A stretch of DNA of 64,000 bases, taken from positions 46,585 to 110,584 of the forward strand of contig NZ_NFIZ01000008.1 of NCBI RefSeq assembly GCF_002159625.1, written 5' to 3'. This DNA comes from Olsenella sp. An285 (lineage in GTDB: Bacteria; Actinomycetota; Coriobacteriia; Coriobacteriales; Atopobiaceae). The position numbers and the translations under genes were made by a program. Position 1 is the first letter of the stretch; each line of letters begins with the position of its first letter. Below the pieces are notes generated by a model. It saw only the letters and a program-made list of their open reading frames with translations. It was not told the DNA's origin and made no database searches. This document shows, one piece after another, positions 18,896-27,431 of the stretch.

Positions 18896-18965
18896 TTGCA
18901 CAAAAGGGGACGTGCCTGAAACGTGCTAAAAATTGCACGTTTCAGGCACGTCCCCTTTTGTGCAA
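18896..18965. terminator. Perfect 31-bp inverted repeat (bidirectional terminator)
   Basis: The arms 18896-18926 and 18935-18965 are perfectly complementary around the loop TAAAAATT. AAAAGGGGACGTG in one arm gives CCCCTTTTG on both strands, so it can end the opp operon and the converging pspA gene. Confidence 0.85.
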
Positions 18966-19019
18966 GAGCGGGCCGGGCATGCGCCCGACCCGCTCGCAGT
19001 GACGGAGGCTGTGAGTGCC

Positions 19020-19700
19020 CTACAGGCCCATCTCGGCCTTGAGGCGGGCGAGCTCGTCGTCGACGGCGGCGCTGTTGGCGGCGCCGGAGTACTTCTCGGC
19101 AAGCGTCTCGGCGTCGTCGACGGGCTCGGTGGAGAGCTCGGCCATGGCGTCGGCGGTGTCGAGCATGCGGTCCGCCTTCTCCTCCATGCGGTTGAACGCC
19201 TCGATGGCGTTCTCGGCCTTGTCGGCGCCGGAGGTGAAGCCGGCGACCTTCTCCTGCGTCTTGGCGACGGCCATCTTGGCCTTGATCGTCTCGCGACGGC
19301 TCTTGAGGTCCTCGATGTCGCTCACGAGCTTGTCGTGCATCTGGCGCATCTTGTCGGCGTTGGCCTTGGCGGAGTCGGCGGCCTTGGTGAGCTCGGCGCC
19401 GGTGGTCTCGAGCTTCTGCTTCTTGGCCAGGAAGATGCGGGCGTCGCCCTCGTTGCCGGCCTGGAGCGCCTTCTTGGCGAGGTCCTCCATGCGGGAGACC
19501 TCCTCGGCGTTGGCGTCGGCTGCGCGCTTGGTGCGGGCCTCCTCGGCCATGACGCCGGCGGTCTCGCGCTTGACCTCGGCGAGCGACTCCGTGAGGTCCA
19601 CGAGGTACTGGTCGACCATCTTCGCCGGGTCCTCGGCCTTCTCGAGGAGCTCGTTGATGTTGGCCTTCACGATGGTGGTGAAGCGGTCAAGAATTCCCAT
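19020..19700 (-). CDS. pspA: PspA/IM30 family protein
   Basis: This 226-residue, nearly all-helical protein opens with the amphipathic MGILDRFTTIVKANINELLE typical of PspA/Vipp1, which inserts into membranes. Long coiled-coil segments follow (ESLAEVKRETAGVMAEEART; RRETIKAKMAVAKTQEKVA). PspA proteins stabilise the membrane and respond to envelope stress; no pspBC or pspF is present. It lies 13 bp downstream of the TPM-like gene in the same direction, so the two probably form one operon. The GATCTGACATG start region carries an AAAGGGATC ribosome site. Confidence 0.92.
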   Translation of the reverse strand: MGILDRFTTIVKANINELLEKAEDPAKMVDQYLVDLTESLAEVKRETAGVMAEEARTKRAADANAEEVSRMEDLAKKALQAGNEGDARIFLAKKQKLETTGAELTKAADSAKANADKMRQMHDKLVSDIEDLKSRRETIKAKMAVAKTQEKVAGFTSGADKAENAIEAFNRMEEKADRMLDTADAMAELSTEPVDDAETLAEKYSGAANSAAVDDELARLKAEMGL

Positions 19701-19713
19701 GTCAGATCCCTTT

Positions 19714-20823
19714 CTAGTCCTTGTCCTCGTACTTGCCTGCGAGGTCTTCCACGTCCTTGTCCCCGAACTTCTCGAGCGGGGTGTTGAGGATGTCCTCCAT
19801 CCTCTGCCGCTCCTCGTCCTGCTTGGCCTTGCGGCGCTTGACGACGTAGGCGATGGCGCCGCCCACGGCTATGACGAGGACCACTCCTCCCACGACGAGC
19901 ATGGTCGTCTGCCCGCGCTGCTCGTCCTCGGCCGCGGCCATGATGCGCCCCGCGGTCTCGGAGAAGGCGTCGGAGAAGACCTCCTCGTCGGTGTCGGCAT
20001 TGTTGTAGGCATAGTCGAGCTCGTCCGCGAGGATGCTCACAGCCTCGGAGTCCATGACGGCGGAGGCGGCGGTGCCCACGGTGTAGCCGCAGTTGAACGT
20101 GCCGTTGCCGTCATCGCAGAAGACCAGGAGGAAGTGCCCCTCGTCCGTGAAGAGCTCGGGATAGAGGCGCTCGGCGAGGGCGGTGAGCTCGGTGGTTGAG
20201 GTGGACTCGCCGTTGGGCAGGATGTAGACATAGGGCTGGACGCCCGTCTTGTCATAGAACTCCTCGAGGCCCTGGGTGAGCCTGCCCGCGTCGTGAATCC
20301 AGTCGCCGTCGGCGTCCGTGTAGTAGTCCGTCTTGGTCACCGCGTCGGCGGGGAGCTTCTCGCGAACGGTGTCCGAGCTCTGGGTGCCCGAGGTGACGTA
20401 GGCCGTGTCGCCGTACGCCGGACCGCTGCAGGTGCTGAGCGAGGTGGAGAGCAGCGCGAAGATGAGCGCCACCACGACGATGGCCATAAGGCCGCCGAGG
20501 CACCCGCCGCACCCGCAGCCGCTGCCGCCCGCGTAGCCCGGGCCAGCGGCGACGGGACGTCCAAAGCCGCCGAAGCCCCCGAACCCTCCGAAGAAGGGGA
20601 CGTGCACGTGCGGGCGCGGAGGGGCGAAACCGCCTCCCGGGGGAGGGCCGCCTGCGGGCCTGCCGGCAGGTCTGCCGCCAAAGCCCCCAAAAAGGCCGCC
20701 GGAACGTCCGCCACTGGGACGCCCGCCGCCCGAGAAGCCGCCCGAGCGCCTGCCGCCGCCGGAGAACCCGCCGCTGCGGCCGCCGCCCGAGAAGCCTCCA
20801 CCGCCTCCGCCAGATCTACCCAT
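19714..20823 (-). CDS. Membrane protein with glycine-rich N-terminus and TPM-like extracytoplasmic domain
   Basis: The 369-residue protein starts with about 125 residues of Gly/Arg/Ser/Phe repeats (GGGFSGGGRSGGFSGGG-type). A membrane segment (GGLMAIVVVALIFALLSTSL) and an extracytoplasmic domain resembling the TPM/YgcG fold follow (LEEFYDKTGVQPYVYILPNG; HFLLVFCDDGNGTFNCGYTV). A second membrane helix (MLVVGGVVLVIAVGGAIAYV) and a basic tail end the protein. TPM proteins take part in envelope maintenance; the pairing with pspA supports that. The family assignment is by pattern and is moderate. Confidence 0.65.
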   Translation of the reverse strand: MGRSGGGGGGFSGGGRSGGFSGGGRRSGGFSGGGRPSGGRSGGLFGGFGGRPAGRPAGGPPPGGGFAPPRPHVHVPFFGGFGGFGGFGRPVAAGPGYAGGSGCGCGGCLGGLMAIVVVALIFALLSTSLSTCSGPAYGDTAYVTSGTQSSDTVREKLPADAVTKTDYYTDADGDWIHDAGRLTQGLEEFYDKTGVQPYVYILPNGESTSTTELTALAERLYPELFTDEGHFLLVFCDDGNGTFNCGYTVGTAASAVMDSEAVSILADELDYAYNNADTDEEVFSDAFSETAGRIMAAAEDEQRGQTTMLVVGGVVLVIAVGGAIAYVVKRRKAKQDEERQRMEDILNTPLEKFGDKDVEDLAGKYEDKD

Positions 20824-20914
20824 GTCACGCCCTTCTCGCTTCTTTGCCTGCTGTTAAGTATGCCCGATTTCGGCTTGCTCCGGCGATGCGGGCCCTCCGT
20901 GCCTCAACCTCGTT

Positions 20915-21020
20915 TGACAGATTGCTCAGGTCAAACTGTCAACCCGGCCGACATGACAGATTGCTCAGGTCAAACTGTCAACCCGGCCGACATGACAGAT
21001 TGCTCAGGTCAAACTGTCAA
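20915..21020. repeat. Three tandem 39-bp repeats, palindrome family 3
   Basis: TGACAGATTGCTCAGGTCAA followed by ACTGTCAACCCGGCCGACA repeats at 20915, 20954 and 20993; the last copy is cut after CTGTCAA. Each unit is an imperfect palindrome (TGACAG...CTGTCA) around TTGCTCAGGTCAA. Confidence 0.85.
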
Positions 21021-21046
21021 CCCAGCTGACGGCCGGCATGCCGAGA

Positions 21047-21107
21047 AAGAGCTTCTGCCAGAAAACGCGACCGCGAAGCCGGGCGGCGTTTTCTGGCAGA
21101 AGCTCTT
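21047..21107. terminator. Long stem-loop (22-bp perfect arms)
   Basis: 21047-21068 (AAGAGCTTCTGCCAGAAAAC...) pairs perfectly with 21086-21107. It would end the DUF1893 transcript arriving on the minus strand. Its outer arm AGAAAGAGCTTCTGCCA recurs at 61508. Confidence 0.75.
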
Positions 21108-21150
21108 ATTGGGTGATTCTGGACGATTCGGGTGCGGCGAGGCGCACGTG

Positions 21151-21585
21151 CTAGACGCCGAGTGCCATCTGCTGCGCGCGGTCCATCAGGACGCCCACGG
21201 CCTCGTAGGGCTCCCAGACGTTGGTGACGGAGGAGTCCATGGGGCACTGGCCGGTCTTGGCCCTGTTCTGGATGTGGCGGACGAGCGTGTCGTAGCTCGT
21301 GGCGATGCCAGAGGCGAGAAGAACGGCGCGCCCGGTCCAGGACATGACGGGGGAGAAGACGGCCTCGGGTCCGAGCACGGCGTAGAGGAGCGCCGGCGCC
21401 TTGCCCACGACCTTGTCGGCGACCGCGAAGCCGCGGAGGCTGCGGCCCTCCTTGATCATCTTGAGGAGGGGCTTCACTCCGCGCTCGTGACAGACGTGAA
21501 TCTCGTCTCCGCGCACGGCAACGAGCGTGGCGTCCCTGTTAGCGATGAGCAGGGCACGGGCGAGGTCGAGGTCGGTGGCGTCCAT
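21151..21585 (-). CDS. DUF1893 family protein
   Basis: The 144-residue protein matches the DUF1893 pattern: HERGVKPLLKMIKEGRSLRG, then VADKVVGKAPALLYAVLG, SWTGRAVLLASGI, and the conserved C-terminal NRAKTGQCPMDSSV with a C-P-M/E motif. The function of the family is not known; the conserved lysine/aspartate and cysteine suggest an enzyme active site. It stands alone between repeat clusters at 21047 and 21692. Confidence 0.85.
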   Translation of the reverse strand: MDATDLDLARALLIANRDATLVAVRGDEIHVCHERGVKPLLKMIKEGRSLRGFAVADKVVGKAPALLYAVLGPEAVFSPVMSWTGRAVLLASGIATSYDTLVRHIQNRAKTGQCPMDSSVTNVWEPYEAVGVLMDRAQQMALGV

Positions 21586-21691
21586 GTCTTCAATCCTCCC
21601 AGCTCCCGGGGTGAATTTCAGTCAGCGGGTACTCTACCACAACCCCCGTGCGCCACAATACCGCTCGCCGAAATCGATATCACGGCGCACA

Positions 21692-21785
21692 TTGACAATC
21701 TGTTCAGGTCAAACTGTCAACCCTTTCAGCTCGTACGGTGACAGTTTGACCTGAGCAAACTGTCGAGCAAACTGTCAACTGTCAA
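21692..21785. repeat. Palindrome family 3 cluster
   Basis: TTGACAATCTGTTCAGGTCAA (followed by ACTGTCAA) at 21692 and an inverted copy TGACAGTTTGACCTGAGCAA (followed by ACTGTC) at 21739 flank TTTCAGCTCGTACGG. A partial copy GAGCAAACTGTCAACTGTCAA closes the cluster near 21785. Confidence 0.8.
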
Positions 21786-21791
21786 GAACGG

Positions 21792-21825
21792 GGCGCGCCC
21801 GGCCTGCTGCCAGACGCGCCCCGCG
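21792..21825 (-). terminator. GC-rich hairpin after the LarA-like gene
   Basis: GGGGCGCGCC near 21791 pairs with GACGCGCCCC near 21814, just beyond the stop of the gene on the minus strand. Confidence 0.55.
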
Positions 21826-21853
21826 ATGTCGTGCGATGAGGGTGCCCCGAGCG

Positions 21854-23164
21854 CTAGATCGTGACGGGCGTCACCACGTTGTCCCGCTCGTCAAACTCGA
21901 GCGGCGCGGGCTCGTCGAGCGCCTCCACGCCGGGGTACTTGCCGGCCTTGACGTCCTCGTAGTACGCGGCCGAAAGCATGATCTGGCCGATGTGCAGGCT
22001 GTTGGCGATGCGCACCATGCGCACGGGCTTTCCCTCGATGCCGTTGCAGGTGCGGATGCAGAGCTGGATGGCCTCCTTGTCGGTGGCCACGACGCAGGGG
22101 ATGCACGCGCTCTTGAGGACGGTGGAGGTGAGGCAGTTGGGGTACATGGCCTCGATGTCCATCACGTCGAAGATCTTGGAGGTGATGGCGCTCGCCAGGC
22201 CCACGCCCAGCGCGTTGCCGTGGGAGATCTCGGAGAGGTTCAGGAACGCGGTGCGCTGCACCTGGATGCCGCCGTGCGCGTACTCGGTGGAGAACGTGCC
22301 GGTGATGTTGGGGTCGACGCCGGTGCCGGAGTAGTTTTTGCCGATCTCGTCCACCACGAGGACGTCGCCCTCGCCCACGATGAGCGACGGCATGTTGGAC
22401 TTGGCGATCTCCAGGAGCTCGGCCTCGCGCTCGAGGATGTTCTCGGGGAGGATGGCCTCGATCATCGCCGTCTCGTCATAGGCGTTCTCGATGCAGGGGA
22501 TGGCAAAGAGGATCGGTGCCTTCTCGAGCACCACTTCGGCCATGGTGGGGATGTTCTGGCCGATCTTGCCCATGCCGTCGGAGTGGACGGTCTGCGCGCC
22601 CACCTGCTTGCCCAGGCCGACGGTCATCATCTTGCACGGGCCGGACTCGTGCGTGCCGCGGAAGGCGTTGTGCGGCTTCAGGCGGCAGGAGACGATGATG
22701 CCGTCGGACTCGTACGCGTTCTTGTCGAGAACCACGCGCTTGCCCAGGCTCGAGGTGCCGAGCTCGACGACCTCCATCGAGCTCTTGATGGGGCAGCCCA
22801 TGGCCTCCTCGGTGATGCCAAAGCTCGCGAGCATCTCCTTCTGGCCCTCGGCGGTGGCGCCGCCGTGGCTTCCCATGGCGGGGACGACGAAGGGGCTGGC
22901 CCCGCGCCTCCTGACGGCGTCGACCACGGCCTTGGTGATGACGTCGACGTTGCGGATGCCGCGGCTGCCGGCGGTGATGGCGATGCTCATGCCCGGCTTG
23001 ATCTTCTCGGAGAACTGCGGCTGCGCGATCTGCGCCTCGACGACGCCCGGGATCTCCTCGGCAGAGATGCTCTCGCGCGGGAACGTCTGACGCGCATGGA
23101 ACATCTCGGGAATCTCCACGCCCGCGAGCAGCTTGGATACGGTACCGCCCTTGGTGACCTTCAT
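21854..23164 (-). CDS. LarA-like (lactate racemase domain, DUF2088) protein
   Basis: The 436-residue protein carries the DUF2088/LarA N-terminal fold: IAITAGSRGIRNVDVITKAV, then VPAMGSHGGATAEGQKEML and CRLKPHNAFRGTHESGPCK, with His and Lys at places that in LarA hold the nickel-pincer cofactor. GLGKQVGAQTVH follows. True LarA interconverts L- and D-lactate; this branch acts on other 2-hydroxy acids or is uncharacterised, and larBCE genes are absent from the window. The start ATG has CCAGGAGGCTGCC upstream. It is monocistronic. Confidence 0.8.
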   Translation of the reverse strand: MKVTKGGTVSKLLAGVEIPEMFHARQTFPRESISAEEIPGVVEAQIAQPQFSEKIKPGMSIAITAGSRGIRNVDVITKAVVDAVRRRGASPFVVPAMGSHGGATAEGQKEMLASFGITEEAMGCPIKSSMEVVELGTSSLGKRVVLDKNAYESDGIIVSCRLKPHNAFRGTHESGPCKMMTVGLGKQVGAQTVHSDGMGKIGQNIPTMAEVVLEKAPILFAIPCIENAYDETAMIEAILPENILEREAELLEIAKSNMPSLIVGEGDVLVVDEIGKNYSGTGVDPNITGTFSTEYAHGGIQVQRTAFLNLSEISHGNALGVGLASAITSKIFDVMDIEAMYPNCLTSTVLKSACIPCVVATDKEAIQLCIRTCNGIEGKPVRMVRIANSLHIGQIMLSAAYYEDVKAGKYPGVEALDEPAPLEFDERDNVVTPVTI

Positions 23165-23248
23165 GGCAGCCTCCTGGATTGTTCGGGTAGCGATACCTGA
23201 ATGCTATGACGTCCCGTTTGGTTGCCCAATGGTACGTGTGCCAGTGTT

Positions 23249-23278
23249 GTGACAAAAGGGACAGGGCTGTTTGTCACG
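23249..23278. repeat. REP unit, family 2, left of the transposase
   Basis: GTGACAAAAGGGACAGGG then CTGTTTGTCAC. It is in inverted orientation to the units at 24277 and 24351, so the transposase gene is bracketed by its repeats. Confidence 0.85.
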
Positions 23279-23500
23279 CTGGGTTATCTGTCACGCCTGT
23301 GACAGGAACCTGACAGTACGCTGGCACAAAACTGCCACGTAGAATACAAAGCAAAAAACTAAAACACAAAAGAAAAACGAATATATCATCTACAAAAGGG
23401 GAATGATTTCTCAACGGGTGTCGACCAGCGGACGCCGGGTCAGGGGCGTAGTCCAACAGGCTCCGGCCCGGATCCCTACCAGCGGGAGAGGGGGCCAGCA

Positions 23501-24280
23501 TTGCGCGCAGCGAGAGCCAAGTCGGAGTCCGGCTACTACCACGTCGTGGCAAGGGGGAACGGGCGTCAGATCATCTTCGAGAGCGATGCAGATTGAACGA
23601 GGTTCCTCCGTCTGCTCGGGGAGCGCGCGGGCGCGACGGGAGTGAGCGTCATCGCGTGGTGCCTCATGGACAACCACGTGCACCTCGTTCTCGAGGATTG
23701 CACCGATTGCCTCAGCGAGCTCATGCACTCGCTTCTGACGCGCTACGCGGCATATTTCAACTCGAGGTCTGGTCATGCCGGCCACGTGTTCCAGGAACGG
23801 TTCTTCAGCGAGCCCATAGAGAGCGACCGCTACCTTCTGGCGGTCGTTCGCTACGTCCACCTCAACCCGGAGCGCGCGGGCATCTGCAGGGCGGGGGACT
23901 ACGCGTGGAGCAGCTTCGGTGAATACGTGGGGAGGCCGGGGGCGGTGGTGCTGTCAAGGACGGAAACAGTGCTCGACATCGTCCAGGGAGCGGAGGGCTT
24001 CCGGAGGCTCTGCGAGGATGACGCCGAGCCGGGTCTTCCCATGACCCGCCGATGCGATGACGAGGGGGAGCTGCTGGGTATCGCAAACGACATCCTGAGG
24101 GGTGCGGGCTTGGGCAAGGCGAGCGAGGTGGGCAACCTGCCACGAGAGCAGAGGGACGACGCGCTTCGCCTGCTGAGAAGAACTGGCTTCTCGATACGGA
24201 GAATCGAGCGAATGACGGGCGTGGGGCGAGGCACGGTCCATCGCGTTACAGGGGCGGGGGAGCGAGGGACGGAATCGTGA
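23501..24280 (+). pseudogene. REP-associated tyrosine transposase (RAYT, Y1/IS200-like), interrupted by a TGA
   Basis: The frame opens at a TTG (23501) with RAAR-type basic residues, then KSESGYYHVVARGNGRQIIF, the usual RAYT start. A TGA at 23594-23596 interrupts it inside the ESDAD-TRFLRLL helix. The frame continues with the HUH motif CLMDNHVHLVLED, the Y1 helix SLLTRYAAYFNSR and HVFQERFFSEPI, then RYVHLNPERAGI and a C-terminal HTH. Only one base change would be needed to restore the whole reading frame (CGA to TGA is a likely route). These enzymes mobilise REP sequences, and REP units lie on both sides. A GTG at 23642 could still yield a fragment containing the HUH motif. Confidence 0.85.
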
Positions 24281-24379
24281 CGAACTACCCTGTCCCTTTT
24301 GTCACGCCCGCCACGAAGAAGGGCCGCCACCCGAGGGTGACGGCCCGAATGTGACAAACTACCCTGTCCCTTTTGTCAC
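24277..24379. repeat. Two REP units, family 2, right of the transposase, with a terminator between them
   Basis: GTGACGAACTACCCTGTCCC (followed by TTTTGTCAC) at 24277-24305 and GTGACAAACTACCCTGTCCC (followed by TTTTGTCAC) at 24351-24379. Between them GGGCCGCCACCC and GGGTGACGGCCC form a hairpin (24322-24347). The first unit overlaps the transposase stop; the second ends directly before the stop of the GGGtGRT gene. Confidence 0.85.
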
Positions 24380-24380
24380 G

Positions 24381-25385
24381 CTACTCGTTGAGAGCGGCGT
24401 TCACGGCGACGGCGCAGGCGACGGTCGCACCGACCATGGGGTTGTTGCCCATGCCGATGAGGCCCATCATGTCGACGTGCGCGGGCACCGAGGAGGAGCC
24501 GGCGAACTGGGCGCTGGAGTGCATGCGGCCCATGGTGTCGGTCATGCCGTAGGAGGCGGGGCCGGCAGCCATGTTGTCCGGGTGCAGCGTGCGGCCGGTG
24601 CCGCCGCCAGAGGCCACGGAGAAGTACTTCTTGCCGGCGAGCACGCGCTCCTTGAAGTAGGTGCCAGCGACGGGGTGCTGGAAGCGCGTGGGGTTGGTGG
24701 AGTTGCCGGTGATGGAGATGTCGACGTTCTCGTGCCACATGATGGCAACGCCCTCGCGGACGTCGTCGGCGCCGTAGCAGTTGACGGCGGCACGCGGGCC
24801 GTCGGAGTACGGGATGGTCTCCACGACCTTGAGCTCGCTGGTGAAGTAGTCGAACTGGGTCTTCACGTAGGTGAAGCCGTTGATGCGGGCGATGATCTGG
24901 GCGGCGTCCTTGCCAAGGCCGTTCAGGATGACGCGCAGCGGCTTCTTGCGGGCCTTGTTGGCGTTGAGCGCGATGCCGATGGCGCCCTCGGCGGCGGCGA
25001 AGGACTCGTGGCCGGCCAGGAACGCGAAGCACTCGGTGTCGTCACCGAGGAGCATGGCGCCCAGGTCGCCGTGGCCCTTGCCGACCTTGCGATCCTCGGC
25101 CACGGAGCCGGGGACGCAGAAGGCCTGGAGGCCCTCGCCGATCATGGCCGCGGCCTCAGAGGCGCTCTTGGCGCCCTTCTTGATGGCGATGGCGCAGCCG
25201 CAGACGTAGGCCCACTTGGCGTTCTCGAACGCGATGGACTGGACGCCCTCGACGATCTCGCGCGGGTTGACGCCCTTGTCGAGGCAGATCTGCTCGGCCT
25301 CCTCGAGGGAGGAGATGCCGTTCTCAGCGAGCACCTTGTTGATCTTGTCGATGCGGCGCTCATAGCCCTCAAACGAAACTGCCAT
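24381..25385 (-). CDS. GGGtGRT protein
   Basis: The 334-residue protein carries the name-giving motif SGGGTGRTLHPDNMAAGPAS near residue 260, along with the conserved GMTDTMGRMHSSAQFAGSSS and MGLIGMGNNPMVGATVA near the C-terminus. The family is found in anaerobes next to a NifU-like Fe-S scaffold, as here, where the scaffold ends 18 bp upstream. The molecular role is not established; a link to Fe-S cluster assembly is inferred from the neighbour. The start has a GGGAGGGAAGACC ribosome site. Confidence 0.9.
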   Translation of the reverse strand: MAVSFEGYERRIDKINKVLAENGISSLEEAEQICLDKGVNPREIVEGVQSIAFENAKWAYVCGCAIAIKKGAKSASEAAAMIGEGLQAFCVPGSVAEDRKVGKGHGDLGAMLLGDDTECFAFLAGHESFAAAEGAIGIALNANKARKKPLRVILNGLGKDAAQIIARINGFTYVKTQFDYFTSELKVVETIPYSDGPRAAVNCYGADDVREGVAIMWHENVDISITGNSTNPTRFQHPVAGTYFKERVLAGKKYFSVASGGGTGRTLHPDNMAAGPASYGMTDTMGRMHSSAQFAGSSSVPAHVDMMGLIGMGNNPMVGATVACAVAVNAALNE

Positions 25386-25403
25386 TTGGTCTTCCCTCCC
25401 TTT

Positions 25404-26138
25404 CTACTCGTGAACCGGGAACACGGACGCGACGGTGTGGGTCTCCTCGTCGGTGCGCGGGTCGATGTACTTGGCGGCGTTGTCCCACTGGCCGTAGTGG
25501 CCCATGGCGCCGGCGATGGCGTCCTCAGGAGACTTGCCGTTCTTGAGGGCGTCGGTGAACTTGCCGAGGTTCAGGAACTCGAAGGCGATGATCTCGTCCT
25601 TGTCGTTGAGCGCCATGCGGGTGACGTAGCCCTGGGCGAGCTCGAGGTAGCGGGCGCCCTTGAGCTTGGTGCCGAACATGGTGCCCACCTGGGAGCGGAG
25701 GCCCTTGCCAAGGTCGTCGAGGGAGGCGCCGACGGGCAGGCCGTCCTCGGAGAAGGCGGTCTGGCTGCGGCCGTAGACGATCTGGAGGAAGAGCTCACGC
25801 ATCGCGACGTTGATGGCGTCGCAGACGAGGTCGGTGTTCAGGGCCTCGAGGATGGTCTTGCCCGGAAGGATCTCGGAGGCCATGGCCGCGGAGTGGGTCA
25901 TGCCCGAGCAGCCGAGGGTCTCGACGAGGCACTCCTCGATGACGCCCTCCTTGACGTTGAGGGTGAGCTTGCAGGCACCCTGCTGGGGCGCGCACCAGCC
26001 CACGCCGTGCGTGAGGCCGGAGATGTCCTTGATCTCCTTGGCCTGAACCCACTTGCCCTCCTCGGGGATGGGCGCGGGGCCGTGATATGCGCCCTTGGCG
26101 ACAGGGCACATATTCTCGACTTCTGCGGAATACTGCAT
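25404..26138 (-). CDS. NifU-like iron-sulfur cluster assembly scaffold protein
   Basis: The 244-residue protein has a NifU_N/IscU-like core. Cysteines lie in MCPVAKGAYHG (near 10), VGWCAPQQGACKLT (near 50-60) and VETLGCSGMTHSA (near 75). I chose the ATG at 26138 (MQYSAEVENM) because GAGAGGAGC precedes it; an in-frame extension to 26240 has no ribosome site. It forms a two-gene operon with the GGGtGRT gene and probably builds or hands over Fe-S clusters. Confidence 0.88.
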   Translation of the reverse strand: MQYSAEVENMCPVAKGAYHGPAPIPEEGKWVQAKEIKDISGLTHGVGWCAPQQGACKLTLNVKEGVIEECLVETLGCSGMTHSAAMASEILPGKTILEALNTDLVCDAINVAMRELFLQIVYGRSQTAFSEDGLPVGASLDDLGKGLRSQVGTMFGTKLKGARYLELAQGYVTRMALNDKDEIIAFEFLNLGKFTDALKNGKSPEDAIAGAMGHYGQWDNAAKYIDPRTDEETHTVASVFPVHE

Positions 26139-26362
26139 GTAATGCTCCTCTCCTGAATCTCCTGCCGGGCCATGCTCCGGCGCGAACGAACCGGTCACGT
26201 CGGACCGGTCAGAGCCATGCGGCGGCCAGAGGCCGGCCATCGTTTAGTTTACGGCAAAACGGGCCGCGCATGAGTCCCGACGGAGGCGTTTTTCGGGCGG
26301 TCGTGTGCCTGGGTGCCGCGAGAGGCCTGCTATAATCGCGCCCCGTGACGGAAAGAGGGGAC

Positions 26363-27406
26363 ATGACCGGGAACAACGCAACAGAGAAGGACGCCCGTGG
26401 GTTGACAGATGGCCCTGGGTTGACAGATGGCCCTGAGCAAACTGTCAAGTTGACAGATGGACCTGAGCAAACTGTCAAGGGCGAGAAGAACGCGCGGGCC
26501 GCGCGCCGTCCCGTCCCCACGTGGGTCTGGAAGGTCTCCCTCGCCGCCTGCGCCGCCATCTGGGGCGGCTCCTTCGTGGTGATGAAGGACACCCTGGATG
26601 TCATACCCCCCGCATGGCTCATGGGCATCCGCTTCCTGGCGTCCGCCGTCATCGTGGGAGCCCTCTTCTGGCGCACGCTGCGCGACAACCTCGACGCGAG
26701 CCACCTCGTGATGGGCGCCATCCTGGGCGTGGCATCGGGCTCGGCCTTCGTCGTCCAGAACATCGGGCTCGACGACACCACGCCGGGCAGAAACGCCTTC
26801 CTCACCGCCACCTACTGCGTGATGGTGCCCTTCATCAACTGGCTCGTGACGCGCCGGCGCCCGGCGACCAACAACCTCGTGGCCGCGTTTCTCGCCATCG
26901 TGGGCGTGGGCCTCGTGGCCCTGGGGGACGACCTCTCCCTCATCATGACGGGCGGGGACTGGCTCACCCTCGTGGCCGCGGTGCTCTTTGCGGTGCACAT
27001 CGTGCTCGTGGCGCGGTTCTCCTCCGCCCACGACGTCATGACGCTCACGGTGGTGCAGCTCGCCATGAGCGCCGTCGTAGCCCTGGGCACGGCGCTTCTC
27101 ACCGAGCAGCCGCCCGACCCCGCGATCTTCTCGTCCCCGGACGTGTGGTTCTCGCTCGGCTACCTCGTGCTGCTCTCGTCGTGCGTGTGCATGGTCGTGC
27201 AGAACCTCGGTCAGGCGCACGTGCCCCCCGCCCAGGCGTCGCTGCTGCTCTCGCTCGAGAGCGTCTTTGCCGTCGTGGCGAGCGTGGTCTTCTACAACGA
27301 GCTCGTTACGCCCAGGATCGCCCTCGGCTTTGGCACGATCTTCGTCGCCGTGCTCGTGAGCGAGCTCTGCGTCCGAAAGGCGGGTGGCGAGCGGGGGCGC
27401 GCGTAG
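26363..27406 (+). CDS. DMT superfamily (EamA) transporter with a repeat-derived N-terminus
   Basis: This permease has ten hydrophobic helices in two EamA halves: WKVSLAACAAIWGGSFVVMK opens the first, and AVLFAVHIVLVARFSSAHDV the second. The substrate is unknown. The N-terminal 45 residues before the first helix contain LTDGPGLTDGPEQTVK and LTDGPEQTVKGEKNARA; these are the translation of three family-3 repeats (26402-26479) and one CGAGAAGAAC word (26482). The ATG at 26363 was chosen over a GTG at 26345 because GGAAAGAGGGG is spaced for it. nudC follows 25 bp later. Confidence 0.85.
   Translation: MTGNNATEKDARGLTDGPGLTDGPEQTVKLTDGPEQTVKGEKNARAARRPVPTWVWKVSLAACAAIWGGSFVVMKDTLDVIPPAWLMGIRFLASAVIVGALFWRTLRDNLDASHLVMGAILGVASGSAFVVQNIGLDDTTPGRNAFLTATYCVMVPFINWLVTRRRPATNNLVAAFLAIVGVGLVALGDDLSLIMTGGDWLTLVAAVLFAVHIVLVARFSSAHDVMTLTVVQLAMSAVVALGTALLTEQPPDPAIFSSPDVWFSLGYLVLLSSCVCMVVQNLGQAHVPPAQASLLLSLESVFAVVASVVFYNELVTPRIALGFGTIFVAVLVSELCVRKAGGERGRA
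26402..26479. repeat. Palindrome family 3, three units inside the transporter gene
   Basis: TTGACAGATGGCCCTG at 26402 (truncated), TTGACAGATGGCCCTGAGCA with ACTGTCAAG at 26420, and TTGACAGATGGACCTGAGCA with ACTGTCAAG at 26450. The last two have a 30-bp period, ten codons, so they keep the frame. Confidence 0.85.
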
Positions 27407-27431
27407 CGCCCACCAGTCCCAAGGAGGAGCC

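Noticed and set aside
20915..21020. CRISPR-like direct repeats
   Set aside because: The units are strictly tandem with no variable spacers, there are fewer than three, and no cas genes are nearby.
23594..23596. TGA in the transposase read as selenocysteine
   Set aside because: The position is not a cysteine or redox site in this family and no SECIS-like hairpin was noticed; a nonsense mutation is simpler.
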